Below, piece after piece: positions 8,288-17,591 of a stretch of 64,000 nucleotides of DNA. Under the pieces are notes generated by a model. It did no database searches, was not told the origin of the DNA, and saw nothing but the letters and a program-made list of their open reading frames with translations. The stretch is from Legionella steigerwaltii (lineage in GTDB: Bacteria; Pseudomonadota; Gammaproteobacteria; Legionellales; Legionellaceae), in NCBI RefSeq assembly GCF_001468065.1, contig NZ_LNYZ01000038.1, positions 201,640 to 265,639 of the forward strand, read 5' to 3'. The position numbers were made by a program, and so were the translations under genes. Each line of letters begins with the position of its first letter. Within the stretch, counting starts at the first letter, position 1.

Positions 8288-9247
8288 ATGATGGAAGTCA
8301 ACCAAGAACAAAGACTCATCGAAGTAGTTCCTTATAATGCTAATTGGCCTATGCAATTTGAACAGGAAGCAAAGCGAATTAAAAAAGCATTAGGCAGTAA
8401 TTGCATTGAAATTCATCATATCGGTTCCACATCAGTACCAGGTTTGGCTGCAAAACCAGTAATCGATATGATTCCAGTTGTTTTAGATATTAGCAAAGTG
8501 GACAGTGCCAATGCTGCTATGCAGGCACTTGGCTATGAAGCCAAAGGAGAATACGGTATTCCTTTTCGCCGCTATTTCCAAAAGGGAGAAAGTCTACGAA
8601 CACATCATGCTCATATTTTTGAGTTTGGAAATTCCGAAATCGAGCGGCATTTAAAATTTAGGGACTGGATGAGAGCACATCCAGAAGATAGAGAAGCTTA
8701 TGCTCGTTTAAAACAAGAGTTGGCCCATCAATATCCCTATGACATTACTGCCTATTGTTTGGGCAAAGAAGATTTTATTGCAACAATTGATAAAAAAGCA
8801 GGGTTTAATGGATTAAGAGTGGTGAAGGCATTAACGCCGCGAGAATGGGATAAAGTACGTCATTTCAGACAATTCTATTTTTTTGATAAAGCTGGGCTTT
8901 CTGACCCTTACACTTGGACTTTTGAGCATGATGCTCATGTTCATTTTGTTTTATCTCAAGGAAGCGACATCATTGGTTATGCCCATCTGCAATTATGGCC
9001 TCATCAGAGAGCCGCTTTGCGTATCATTGTGATTGATGAGGAAAAAAGAACCCATCAATACGGTAGCCAATTCTTGGCGTTATGTGAAAAGTGGCTCAAA
9101 AACCAAGGATATCAAAGCTTGCACGTGGAGTCCTCACCGGATGCTCTAAGATTTTATAGAAATAATGGTTATATCGACATGCCATTTGATGATCCAGATG
9201 GCTATGAAGGTGATGCGAGAGATACTGCGGTAGGGAAAATACTATGA
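8288..9247 (+). CDS. GrpB-domain and GNAT acetyltransferase fusion
   Basis: 319 residues. Residues 1-170 form a GrpB/UPF0157 domain (hallmark EIHHIGSTSVPGLAAKPVID), a fold related to nucleotidyltransferases and of unsettled function. Residues about 175-319 are a GNAT acetyltransferase with an acetyl-CoA region around EEKRTHQYGSQFLALCEKW and a C-terminal YRNNGY element. It starts immediately after the previous stop and its own stop overlaps the next ATG by 4 bases, so it is translationally coupled. GrpB-GNAT fusions fit the island's theme of joined modification domains. Substrate unknown. Confidence 0.8.
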   Translation: MMEVNQEQRLIEVVPYNANWPMQFEQEAKRIKKALGSNCIEIHHIGSTSVPGLAAKPVIDMIPVVLDISKVDSANAAMQALGYEAKGEYGIPFRRYFQKGESLRTHHAHIFEFGNSEIERHLKFRDWMRAHPEDREAYARLKQELAHQYPYDITAYCLGKEDFIATIDKKAGFNGLRVVKALTPREWDKVRHFRQFYFFDKAGLSDPYTWTFEHDAHVHFVLSQGSDIIGYAHLQLWPHQRAALRIIVIDEEKRTHQYGSQFLALCEKWLKNQGYQSLHVESSPDALRFYRNNGYIDMPFDDPDGYEGDARDTAVGKIL

Positions 9248-10725
9248 TTCAAATCGAAAAAATAACGGGAGATTGGGCTCAAACCTTATGTCGAACCATT
9301 ACAAAGGATTTGCCAGAATACTTTGGTTTACCAGAAGCGAACGAGCACTACGCAATAGGTGTAAACACACGCACTAATTTTGCGGCGAAAGATGGAGATG
9401 ACACTATGGGCCTCGTTTCTATTGATTTTCCTTATCCTAATAATGCCAATATTTACTGGATGGCTGTAAAACGTGATTATCATCGTCAAGGTGTAGGAAA
9501 GCAATTAATCGAAGCGGCTTGCCATTTTGCTGCAACACAAGGAGCTAAAACCATAACCGTTGAAACACTTAGCCCCTCTGAATTGGAAGAGAATTACCTT
9601 AAAACCTACCGATTTTATCAGTCAGTTGGTTTTAACGCTCTTTTTGATTTAAAACCTGCAGGGTATGAGTGGAATATGGTGTACATGATAAAACAGCTTG
9701 AACCTTTAGCAGAAAACCAACGGTCAATTGCCATTAAGCTAATGGAATTATCTGATATCCCCGTTTTGGTCGATGCGTTTCAAAAAGCAAATTGGCAAAA
9801 ACCTTACGTCTTGTTTGAAGGGTATCATCAAGAACAACAACAATCTGAGCGAGTAGTTTGGGTAGCCTATGTTCAAGACCAAATTGCGGGCTATGTTACT
9901 CTAAAATGGGCCTCACACTATGAACCCTTTGCTCATAAAGAAATCCCAGAAATTATGGACTTAAATGTATTGCCTGCTTTTCGCAAGCTCGGAATAGGCA
10001 GTGCTTTACTCACTGTTGCTGAAGACAAGGCAGCAAGTCAGTGTGATGTTGTAGGTATTGGTGTTGGGTTATATGGTGGTTCCGATGGAGGATATGGACA
10101 AGCTCAACGACTTTATGTTACCCGTGGTTATATTCCTGATGGTTTAGGGGTAACTTATAGTTATAAACCAACCATTCCTGGGGAAACATATCCTTTGGAT
10201 GATGATTTAATTTTGTGGTTTACTAAAAAATTAACCAATTTGCATGCAGAAAGTGATGCCGTAATTAAAAAAACAACTGATAGCCACGATGTGTATGTAC
10301 CAAATACAAACTATAAATTGGAGTTCAATGCAAAAGATTCATTTAAAATTGTAGATCAAAAGTTGTTTGAGTTTAATACATCGTGCGTCCCTTCCACACA
10401 AAAACCTGAAGTAATTGATATAAATGTTACGATCAAGAATGGTGATGAAATAATAGCGGGTATTTGTTCGGAGGTTTATACATGGAAGATCCTGTACATC
10501 AGTGTCTTTTTTGTTGAGGAAAAATATCGCCACCAAGGTTTGGGTACCATTTTACTCAATAAAGTTGAGGAAAAAGCTAAAGAATTAGGAGTTACTTTAA
10601 TTCACCTCGATACCTTTGATTTTCAAGCAAAAGATTTTTATCTCAAATATGGTTACGAAGAGTTTGGAGTTCTGGATGACTGCCCTAAAGGTCATAAGCG
10701 TTATTATATGAAGAAGGTACTATGA
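9244..10725 (+). CDS. Triple GNAT acetyltransferase
   Basis: 493 residues carrying three successive GNAT domains. The first (about 1-150) has RDYHRQGVGKQLIEAA, the second (158-325) LPAFRKLGIGSALLTVAE, and the third (345-493) EEKYRHQGLGTILLNKVEE. Each R/Q-x-x-G-x-G/A loop is the acetyl-CoA pyrophosphate-binding motif. The third belongs to a subfamily seen repeatedly in this window (TxxFQAxxFYxKxGY). ATGA overlaps join it to both neighbours. Tandem GNATs occur in mycothiol synthase and some drug acetyltransferases, but a triple is less common. All three cofactor loops look intact, so each domain may be active. Confidence 0.85.
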   Translation: MIQIEKITGDWAQTLCRTITKDLPEYFGLPEANEHYAIGVNTRTNFAAKDGDDTMGLVSIDFPYPNNANIYWMAVKRDYHRQGVGKQLIEAACHFAATQGAKTITVETLSPSELEENYLKTYRFYQSVGFNALFDLKPAGYEWNMVYMIKQLEPLAENQRSIAIKLMELSDIPVLVDAFQKANWQKPYVLFEGYHQEQQQSERVVWVAYVQDQIAGYVTLKWASHYEPFAHKEIPEIMDLNVLPAFRKLGIGSALLTVAEDKAASQCDVVGIGVGLYGGSDGGYGQAQRLYVTRGYIPDGLGVTYSYKPTIPGETYPLDDDLILWFTKKLTNLHAESDAVIKKTTDSHDVYVPNTNYKLEFNAKDSFKIVDQKLFEFNTSCVPSTQKPEVIDINVTIKNGDEIIAGICSEVYTWKILYISVFFVEEKYRHQGLGTILLNKVEEKAKELGVTLIHLDTFDFQAKDFYLKYGYEEFGVLDDCPKGHKRYYMKKVL

Positions 10726-10934
10726 GTTTTATAAAAAAAGGAATATACCGTCATTATAAAGGTAATTTGTATGAAGTAATTGATATCGCCAGGCATTCGG
10801 AAAGCTTGGAAGATATGGTGGTGTACAGAGCGCTTTACGGTGATTTTAAACTATGGGTTCGACCTCTTAAGATGTTCCTTGAAAACATTGAGATAAACGG
10901 TGAGATCCAAAAAAGATTTGAATTAAATGAATAG
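10722..10934 (+). CDS. DUF1653 small protein
   Basis: 70 residues with the DUF1653 pattern: G-x-YRHYKGNLYEVIDIARHSE, then VVYRALYGDFKLWVRPLKMF. This small beta-rich domain is common in bacteria and often sits beside nucleotide or small-molecule enzymes; its function is not established. It overlaps the preceding stop (ATGA) and the following start by 8 bases. Confidence 0.85.
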   Translation: MSFIKKGIYRHYKGNLYEVIDIARHSESLEDMVVYRALYGDFKLWVRPLKMFLENIEINGEIQKRFELNE

Positions 10935-11499
10935 ATTAGAACAAGCAAATCGTTTTATCTTCACTGGCACCCCAGGCAGTGGAAAAACTTCTGTTATTTT
11001 GGCATTGAAAAGATTAGGGCATGTAGTGATTCCTGAATCTGCAACGGATGTCATTGCAGAAGAGCAGGCAAAGGGAACTATGCGCCCATGGGAGCAGGCT
11101 GATTTTGTAGATAAGATTGCCTTAACACAAAAATTAAGGCAATTGAATGCTAAAGGTGAGTTACAATTTTATGATCGATCACCATTTTGTGCTTATGCAT
11201 TGGGACGTTATTCCGCTCATTGGCATCATCGTGATTTTACACCCTCACCTGTTTTATTAGCTGAAGTTGACCGCTGCCTAAAAGCGGGTATCTATCAACG
11301 CAAAGTATTCTTTTTTGAGAACTTGGGGTTTATTGAACCAACCTCCGCTCGCAAAATCAGTTATGAAGATGCCCTTATTTTTGAGCAAATTCACATAGAG
11401 GTATACAAAGAGTTTGGTTTTGAAATTGTGCTTGTGCCTAATAATGCGATTGAAGAGCGTTGCCGATTTGTCCTTGAAACGTTAGGTATAAAAAAATAA
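10927..11499 (+). CDS. P-loop ATPase/kinase (AAA_28-like)
   Basis: 190 residues with Walker A GTPGSGKT (14-21) and downstream YDRSPFCAYALGRYSAHW, which matches the nucleoside/small-molecule kinase-like AAA_28 family where the DRSP motif helps bind substrate. It is probably a soluble kinase; the phosphoryl acceptor is unknown. It closes the operon that starts at 4250 and overlaps the DUF1653 gene by 8 bases. Confidence 0.75.
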   Translation: MNRLEQANRFIFTGTPGSGKTSVILALKRLGHVVIPESATDVIAEEQAKGTMRPWEQADFVDKIALTQKLRQLNAKGELQFYDRSPFCAYALGRYSAHWHHRDFTPSPVLLAEVDRCLKAGIYQRKVFFFENLGFIEPTSARKISYEDALIFEQIHIEVYKEFGFEIVLVPNNAIEERCRFVLETLGIKK

Positions 11500-11523
11500 A
11501 CATCCATTTTATGAAAAAACCGC

Positions 11524-11554
11524 TTGACCCTATTGTTACTATATATCTTACCTT
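11524..11554 (+). promoter_or_regulatory. MerR-type promoter with 19-base spacer
   Basis: TTGACC (11524-11529) and TACCTT (11549-11554) are separated by 19 bases, the stretched spacing that MerR activators correct by twisting DNA. The -10 is a weak match. TAAGGAGG follows before the ATG. The TTGACCCT start is shared with two other MerR promoters in this window (45357-45387 and 57737-57767). Confidence 0.6.
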
Positions 11555-11575
11555 TGTTCCTAAGGAGGTAATACT

Positions 11576-12520
11576 ATGACTCAATGGTTCGTAAAAGACT
11601 TAAGCAAATTGACCGGTGTTTCGGTGCAAACATTGCATCATTATGACCGCATTGGTTTACTTAAACCTTCATTGCGACAGTCCAATGGGTATCGTATTTA
11701 CTCCGAGAAGGATTTATTGAAATTACAACAGATTATTGCTTTAAAGTTTTTTGGTTTTGAGTTGTCACAAATCAAAACCTTGCTCTCTGAAGAACGTCAT
11801 GCGCTAAACCATTTTGAGGCCCAAGCTCAAGTGTTAGAACAAAAAGCAGCGGCATGTACTTCCGGAGCTAAAACCTTAAGAAGCATTATTAACTCTGTTG
11901 ATATCAATCAATCCATTCCATGGGAAACCATTATTCAGCTGATTGAGGTATATAAAATGGCAGAACATCTTGAACATGATTGGGTTAAGGAAATATTCAC
12001 TCCTGATGAATTAAAACAATATGTAGCATTTGAAAAGGAAATGAAAACAAATAATAAGGCTGAGTTTGAAAAACAATGGCATCAACTCTTAGATGAACTG
12101 AAACAAAACGTGAAACACGATCCTGATTCCACTATAGGTATCCAAACAGGAAAAAACTACATGGAATGGGTTAACAGCGTATACGGTAAAAAATATGCTC
12201 ATCTAAGAACCAAAAAATGGGAAAAAGGATTTGGAGAAGGAAAAGGTCTTGACGACATTGGATTAACATCAGAGATCATGGCATGGTTAGAAAAAGCTTT
12301 AGATGCTTATTGGAAGGATAGACTTTATGGCATTCTTGAACAAGTAGGAAAAACTTCAGCTTCCACTGTACTAATGCTTTGGAATAAGGCCTTAGATGAT
12401 ATGTATGGTGAAGAAATTTCACGAAAATATGATGTTTGTGACATTGCTTTGAATGATGACAAGGTCAGTCTAGAGGCAAAGACTTGGCTTAAAAGTATCT
12501 TAGATGCCTACAAAATGTAA
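11576..12520 (+). CDS. MerR family regulator with TipAS-like ligand domain
   Basis: 314 residues. Residues 1-75 are a MerR winged helix (KLTGVSVQTLHHYDRIGLLKP, NGYRIYSEKDLLKLQQI), then a dimerisation coiled coil, then a helical C-terminal region (about 125-314) of the size of the TipAS antibiotic-binding domain. TipA-type proteins bind peptide antibiotics and switch on resistance genes. Close relatives of the N-terminal half occur at 44086 and 56676. It likely activates its own stretched promoter and perhaps the upstream operon; the ligand is unknown. Confidence 0.82.
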   Translation: MTQWFVKDLSKLTGVSVQTLHHYDRIGLLKPSLRQSNGYRIYSEKDLLKLQQIIALKFFGFELSQIKTLLSEERHALNHFEAQAQVLEQKAAACTSGAKTLRSIINSVDINQSIPWETIIQLIEVYKMAEHLEHDWVKEIFTPDELKQYVAFEKEMKTNNKAEFEKQWHQLLDELKQNVKHDPDSTIGIQTGKNYMEWVNSVYGKKYAHLRTKKWEKGFGEGKGLDDIGLTSEIMAWLEKALDAYWKDRLYGILEQVGKTSASTVLMLWNKALDDMYGEEISRKYDVCDIALNDDKVSLEAKTWLKSILDAYKM

Positions 12521-12537
12521 ACAATAGATGTAAATTT

Positions 12538-12562
12538 GGATCGGTGCTATTTTTACCGATCC
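12538..12562 (+). terminator. Hairpin after the MerR gene
   Basis: A perfect 8-bp stem GGATCGGT/ACCGATCC with a 9-base loop, 18 bases after the MerR stop. The following tail is AT-rich but has only a short T run, so it is a moderate intrinsic terminator candidate. Confidence 0.55.
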
Positions 12563-12577
12563 AATCTTAATTAAATA

Positions 12578-12640
12578 TCAACTTAATCCATCTAGGGGGA
12601 TTCTGTTCGGTAAAAAGCCGCCAACCTGAGCATCCGCCAA
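12578..12640 (-). pseudogene. 3' remnant of an ABC exporter gene
   Basis: The minus strand reads LADAQVGGFLPNRIPLDGLS and then a stop. This matches the C-terminal end of both exporters in the window (LWDAQVGGFLPD...). Nothing else of the gene is left here. It marks a third copy or a displaced end of the exporter at 15837-17591. Confidence 0.8.
12609..12635. repeat. 27-bp direct repeat, left copy
   Basis: Identical to 15868-15894 and in the same orientation. Both copies encode the DAQVGGFLP end of an ABC exporter on the minus strand. Together they flank the double serine hydrolase gene. Confidence 0.9.
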
Positions 12641-12731
12641 TGTTAAAAAATTCGTAAAAAAATGCTGATTGAGAATAAATTTTACGGCATCAGGTATAAT
12701 TAAATCACTAGTTTGTATTTTGAGCAATTTT

Positions 12732-15700
12732 ATGTCTTATGCAAAAATGGCAGAATTACTTTTGCTGGACGTCATGTCTAAAGCACAGATTCCAGGAGTT
12801 TCTATTGCCTTCATAAGCAGTGATGGAATCATATCTACTCAAGAACAAGGCCTTACAGAGGGTTGCGGTCTTTTTGCAATACCAGTTGATCCACTCAAGT
12901 GTCCCTTTAATAAGCTGGGATTAGGAACTAAAGATGCTGTAGTTTTATTTGACGACAAACTTTATTATGTAAATCAAACGACACAAAGCGTTCATCAAAT
13001 ACAGTTAAATGAAAGTAATCAATCCTCATATCAAAAGTTACGAAAAAGTTGTACTGATACCTATAAATTGGCCGATCCTCAAGAGTCTGAATTAATAACT
13101 ACTCTAACAGGTCTTACACCACCTACGAGAGTGAAACCAGAAACCGTTTTTGGAGCAGCCTCGCTAAGCAAACCCGTATTTGCTTATTTAGTGCAAAAGT
13201 TGATTCAGTCAAATGCGACGAATCAAGCAGAGAAAGGGACAGGTAAATTTAATTTAGATAAATTCAACCTGAGTCAATTTGATTTAGATACCCCTCTTTT
13301 TCATATCTTGCCGTTAGAAGAATTTGAGATAGATGGAATGAAATTTGATATGTCTAACACATCTGCTGTTGTCTGTGCCCAAGCACTTACTGCAAGGATG
13401 GTGTTATCACATACAACAGGCCTTGCTCATGGTGAAATGAAGTTTCAGTTCATTCCTAATCCTAAAGAAAAAGATTCTAAAGAAAAAATGCATGGATATT
13501 CAAATGTTGGTATTGTGTACTTACATCAAGTGATTGAAAAATTGACTGAAGCAAATCTAGAAACATTGGCCAAAAACCATGTGTTTGATCATTGTGACAT
13601 GACTCATAGCACTTATGAGCCACCAAAGGCCTATCACTTGCTTTTGCATGCTGAAAAAGAACCCTTGTTTGATGAAATGAAGCCTGGTCAGATTGTCATA
13701 CTAAAAGAAGATGAGCAACTAACAGCCTATTGGTTAGAGAATGGAAAAATAGTCAATCGCTCTTTTCCGGAAAGAGTAGTTCCAGGAATTCTTAGACAGT
13801 TACCTGATAAAGGTAAACTTTCAAACAATTTGGAGTTGATAGAAGCTGTAATCTCGCAATATGGATGTAAAGAACCCAAACCATGTGCCGCCAATACACT
13901 ACGAACTACAGCAACAGATTATGCAAAGTTTGTCAAACATCTAAGCCATGACAACTCCATTGAAAATCCTTTTGTTCCGCATGCCTTCATGACGCACGAT
14001 AGAGGTTTAGCTGGAGCGATCGGAATTGCTAGAGACAAGATACCCGAGCTCATTTTAAGTCATGTCGCATGGGGCTTAGGTTGGGGGCTACAAACCAATG
14101 AAAAGGAGGATGTTGTTACGGCTTACCACTCAGGCGACATGAATGATTGTAGAGCATGGGTTGCAGTCAATTTAAAAGATAAGAGTGCCGTGGTATTCTT
14201 TGCTAATTCGCATAATGGACATATTCTTGCGGAACACATTATCCCTTCGACAATTCAAATAGAACTGGCTTCACACTATTTTTTCCCCAAATGGGGTTTT
14301 GCTAGAACTCTTGATGAGCTATGTGGTAAAACGAATAATTGGGGCATAAATCCATTTCCAAGACCCAATCCATCTAAAGAGCTAACAAGCTCCTTAGGTG
14401 AGTTGCAAAAAAGAACTAATATCCCAAGTATTGCTACAGCAATTATTTCTGACCGCGGAGTTGTTACTACGCAAGAGGTGGGTGTGACTAATGTCAACAA
14501 ACCAGAAGAAGTTACTAGTTCAACTGTTTTTGAAGCCGCTTCATTGAGTAAGCCTGTATTTGCTTATATTGTATTGAAACTAGCGCAAAAAGGTCTCATT
14601 GATTTAGATAAACCACTTCATGAGTACGGTGATTTTGGTCCTCTGGAGATGCGAGCTGATAAAAATTATAAAAAATTAACCGCTCGTATGATCCTATCTC
14701 ATCAAGCAGGGTTACCTAATGAATTTTCATCCCCAGAATCTCTAAAGTATGTTTCTGAAGTAGGAAAACAATTTGATTATTCAGGTGTGGCTTATCAATT
14801 TTTAGGTGAAATTGTGGAACACATTACTTCAAAATCACTGGAAGCTTTAGCCCAAGAAGAATTCGCTAATATAGGTATGACCGATAGTAGCTTCATGCCA
14901 CCAACGGGTTGCAGTCTTATTAAACTGTCAGATGAAGAGGAAGAGCCAACGCCTGAACGCATTAAAAAATTATTAAAAGATACTTTAGATGTACATGGTC
15001 AATTAAGTATTATCCTTCATAAGGATAAATTATTTGTTGCTGAAAGAGCAGTAGACGGCAGCGTACAAATTACTGAAAAAAACTCCAGCCAAGTTGAAGA
15101 AAAAAGTCTAAAAGAAATCAAAGCCCGCTTTGCTCAAATACCACCATTTTTTTGGTCAAAACCCATACCGGTTGAAGCAAGGGAATTACCCCTTGTGACT
15201 ACTATTTTTGGTCATCCCCCAGCACATGCTGCAACAATAGCAATAGGTCATGATAAAGATGGTTCAGTAAATCTTAAGCAAAAATTTTATATGGTTCACC
15301 CGGCAGGCTCTTTGTATACAACAACTTCTGATTATGCAAAATTTTTAAAAGCCTGTGTTAACGATCCCTATGTTAGGTGGGAAATGTTCAAACCTATTGT
15401 TTCATCATTAAGAGATAAAGATACTAAAGCAATGAGCCAGGGAGTTTCTACTGATATTTTAGATCAAATCTCTTGGGGTCTAGGCATTGGTATTCAGAAA
15501 AATACCGATGGAACCCGTATCGCATTTCATTGGGGTGACAATGGAACTGGACGCAATTTAGCAGCGATTAATCTTACTACCGATGAAGCGGTTGTTTGTC
15601 TCACCAATAGTGAAAATGGACCCGCTGTTTTTCGAGAAATTGCAGAGCCTATCGTTGGCGATTTAAGTGCTATTAGGCAATGGTTATCAATACGAGAAGA

Positions 15701-15833
15701 ATTACCTCTTGATAAGCGCGTAAAAGAAAATCCAACTCAAGAAATGAACCAACGTGTACAGGAGCAGACGACAGTCGCTACTATAGGACAGCAAGAAGGA
15801 GAGCAAAAGCCTTCTGACTTAGGACTGTTCTAA
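12732..15833 (+). CDS. Double serine hydrolase (class C beta-lactamase-like) with repeated inserts
   Basis: 1033 residues from ATG 12732; an in-frame TTG at 12669 adds a poor leader. Two penicillin-binding-type serine hydrolase domains lie in tandem. Domain 1 has SLSK (Ser144, Lys147), YSN (Tyr256) and HSG (466). Domain 2 has SLSK (Ser604), YSG (Tyr683) and HWG (933). Three degenerate modules of about 60-75 residues interrupt them (67-129, 318-379, 755-829), each shaped like a hydrophobic strand (VVLF, IVIL, SIIL), a K/E-rich stretch and an E-L-x(2-4)-T/V ending. There is no signal peptide, so it is not an ordinary periplasmic beta-lactamase. The polar tail (EQTTVATIGQQEGEQKPSD) resembles a Dot/Icm secretion signal, so a secreted esterase/peptidase effector is possible but unproven. 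Confidence 0.75.
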   Translation: MSYAKMAELLLLDVMSKAQIPGVSIAFISSDGIISTQEQGLTEGCGLFAIPVDPLKCPFNKLGLGTKDAVVLFDDKLYYVNQTTQSVHQIQLNESNQSSYQKLRKSCTDTYKLADPQESELITTLTGLTPPTRVKPETVFGAASLSKPVFAYLVQKLIQSNATNQAEKGTGKFNLDKFNLSQFDLDTPLFHILPLEEFEIDGMKFDMSNTSAVVCAQALTARMVLSHTTGLAHGEMKFQFIPNPKEKDSKEKMHGYSNVGIVYLHQVIEKLTEANLETLAKNHVFDHCDMTHSTYEPPKAYHLLLHAEKEPLFDEMKPGQIVILKEDEQLTAYWLENGKIVNRSFPERVVPGILRQLPDKGKLSNNLELIEAVISQYGCKEPKPCAANTLRTTATDYAKFVKHLSHDNSIENPFVPHAFMTHDRGLAGAIGIARDKIPELILSHVAWGLGWGLQTNEKEDVVTAYHSGDMNDCRAWVAVNLKDKSAVVFFANSHNGHILAEHIIPSTIQIELASHYFFPKWGFARTLDELCGKTNNWGINPFPRPNPSKELTSSLGELQKRTNIPSIATAIISDRGVVTTQEVGVTNVNKPEEVTSSTVFEAASLSKPVFAYIVLKLAQKGLIDLDKPLHEYGDFGPLEMRADKNYKKLTARMILSHQAGLPNEFSSPESLKYVSEVGKQFDYSGVAYQFLGEIVEHITSKSLEALAQEEFANIGMTDSSFMPPTGCSLIKLSDEEEEPTPERIKKLLKDTLDVHGQLSIILHKDKLFVAERAVDGSVQITEKNSSQVEEKSLKEIKARFAQIPPFFWSKPIPVEARELPLVTTIFGHPPAHAATIAIGHDKDGSVNLKQKFYMVHPAGSLYTTTSDYAKFLKACVNDPYVRWEMFKPIVSSLRDKDTKAMSQGVSTDILDQISWGLGIGIQKNTDGTRIAFHWGDNGTGRNLAAINLTTDEAVVCLTNSENGPAVFREIAEPIVGDLSAIRQWLSIREELPLDKRVKENPTQEMNQRVQEQTTVATIGQQEGEQKPSDLGLF

Positions 15834-15836
15834 GTA

Positions 15837-17591
15837 TTAATTGAGTTGATCCGAAGGGTTTTTATCTGGTAAAAAGCCGCCAACCTGAGCATCCCACAGG
15901 ATTTTGTACAAACCACCAAGCATCAATAGCTCTGTATGTGTACCGTCTTCGATAATATGTCCTTTATCAAATACTAAAATTCGGTCCATATGCAACAAAG
16001 TAGATAGGCGATGAGCAACGACCAAGGTTGTTTTTCCCTGCATCAACTCCCAAAGACTGTCTTGAATGTTGGATTCTGTAATGGAATCCAGCTGAGACGT
16101 GGCCTCATCCAGGATTAAAATAGGCGCATTTTTTAAAATGGCACGAGCAATGGCAATACGCTGGCGCTGACCGCCTGAAAGCTTAACTCCGCGCTCTCCA
16201 ACCAAAGCATCATAACCATGAGGTAACTTGCTAATGAATTCATGGGCATGAGCTTTCTGAGAGGCTAAAATGATTTCCTCATCCGAAGCTCCTGTCCTGC
16301 CATAACGAATGTTATCCATCAGGCTTCGATGAAAAAGCATTGGGTCTTGGGGAATCATAGCAATCGCTTGACGTAAGCTATCTTGGGTAATAGATTGAAT
16401 GTCTTGGTCATCGATTAGAATTTGACCATCAACTACATCATAAAGTCGTAAGATTAGATTCACAAAGGTCGATTTACCTCCACCAGAATAACCCACCAAA
16501 CCCACTCTCTGCCCTGCTTCAATGACAACCGATTTATTCTGAAAAAGTGAATATCCCCCATGATAATTGAACTTAACCTTATCAAAGACAATTTGGCCCT
16601 GATTAACGACAAGGTTTTTTGCATTTTTCTTGTCTAGTTTCTGGGGCATTTCCTCAAGCATTGCTAATGCTTGAGTGACGGCACCCCAATCAACAACAAA
16701 GTCTCTTAATTTATGTGATAGTTCAAAGACTGTATTAATAATATTGAAGTTAAGCATTACAACCAGCGCAAAATCTCCTGGGCTTAAGCTGTCTTTTTGG
16801 TAACCGAGAATCAAAAATACAATAAATCCAAAGGCATAAATTGAAGTAAAAAGACCTAAAATGGCATAAAGCCAGGTATGATAAAAGCCGCCACGTTCAG
16901 CAATAGCAATAAAAGGCTTCTTTAAACGTTCAAAACGACCGAGCTCATATTGCTTGGTCGTAAAAGTTTTAACGCTTAGCATATTACTTAGATAATCTGC
17001 GCAAAGACCAATAATATTTGCTTTTTCTTCAGAATATTCCTTATTCAAAATGATGCTTTGTCGCAATGAAAAAAAGGTGATTAAAAAAAATAAAAGCACC
17101 CAGAGAGTTAATATCACCGCAAAAACTGGGGCAACAAAAAAGAGCAACACAAGAGAAATAGAAATGAGTATCAGAAAATAGCAAAACGGATTAATGAGAG
17201 TAAAAATAAGATGGGGCAAATGCTGAAATACATCATTTAGTTTGGAAGTTAAGCTTCCTGACAATTGATTCTGGAAAAAACTATAAGGATAATCATAGAG
17301 ACGTTTCATAAAATGTTCAGCGACATCCAGCCTAAATTTGGCAACGTAACGGGTCAAACAATAATCACTAAGAGTCCAGCTGCTGACCAGCATTATTTGC
17401 AAAAATCCATAGAATCCAGCAATAAGCCATAGATTTGTGTTTTGTCTTCCAGAAACCGTATCGATAAGTTGTTTGACCAAAAAAGGCTTTAATGTGTTAT
17501 CAATAGTGATAAGACACATAGCAGCAAAAATGCCGAACAAATACCAACGGTACGGGATTGCTCTTTGAATAATAAATTTTAATACACTCAT
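15837..17591 (-). CDS. ABC exporter half-transporter, paralogue
   Basis: 584 residues: a six-helix membrane domain (about 15-300) and an ATPase domain with GYSGGGKST, IPQDP, LSGGQRQR and ILILDEAT. The membrane half differs from the exporter at 5706, but the ATPase half is almost the same and includes a 46-bp identical run (16024-16069 against 7258-7303, inverted). AAGAAGAT precedes the ATG. It converges on the serine hydrolase gene, 3 bases apart. Its 3' end is duplicated at 12578-12640. Substrate unknown. Confidence 0.88.
   Translation of the reverse strand: MSVLKFIIQRAIPYRWYLFGIFAAMCLITIDNTLKPFLVKQLIDTVSGRQNTNLWLIAGFYGFLQIMLVSSWTLSDYCLTRYVAKFRLDVAEHFMKRLYDYPYSFFQNQLSGSLTSKLNDVFQHLPHLIFTLINPFCYFLILISISLVLLFFVAPVFAVILTLWVLLFFLITFFSLRQSIILNKEYSEEKANIIGLCADYLSNMLSVKTFTTKQYELGRFERLKKPFIAIAERGGFYHTWLYAILGLFTSIYAFGFIVFLILGYQKDSLSPGDFALVVMLNFNIINTVFELSHKLRDFVVDWGAVTQALAMLEEMPQKLDKKNAKNLVVNQGQIVFDKVKFNYHGGYSLFQNKSVVIEAGQRVGLVGYSGGGKSTFVNLILRLYDVVDGQILIDDQDIQSITQDSLRQAIAMIPQDPMLFHRSLMDNIRYGRTGASDEEIILASQKAHAHEFISKLPHGYDALVGERGVKLSGGQRQRIAIARAILKNAPILILDEATSQLDSITESNIQDSLWELMQGKTTLVVAHRLSTLLHMDRILVFDKGHIIEDGTHTELLMLGGLYKILWDAQVGGFLPDKNPSDQLN
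15868..15894. repeat. 27-bp direct repeat, right copy
   Basis: The intact copy lies inside the 3' end of the ABC exporter gene and is identical to 12609-12635. The 3.2 kb between the copies holds only the double serine hydrolase gene. Confidence 0.9.
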
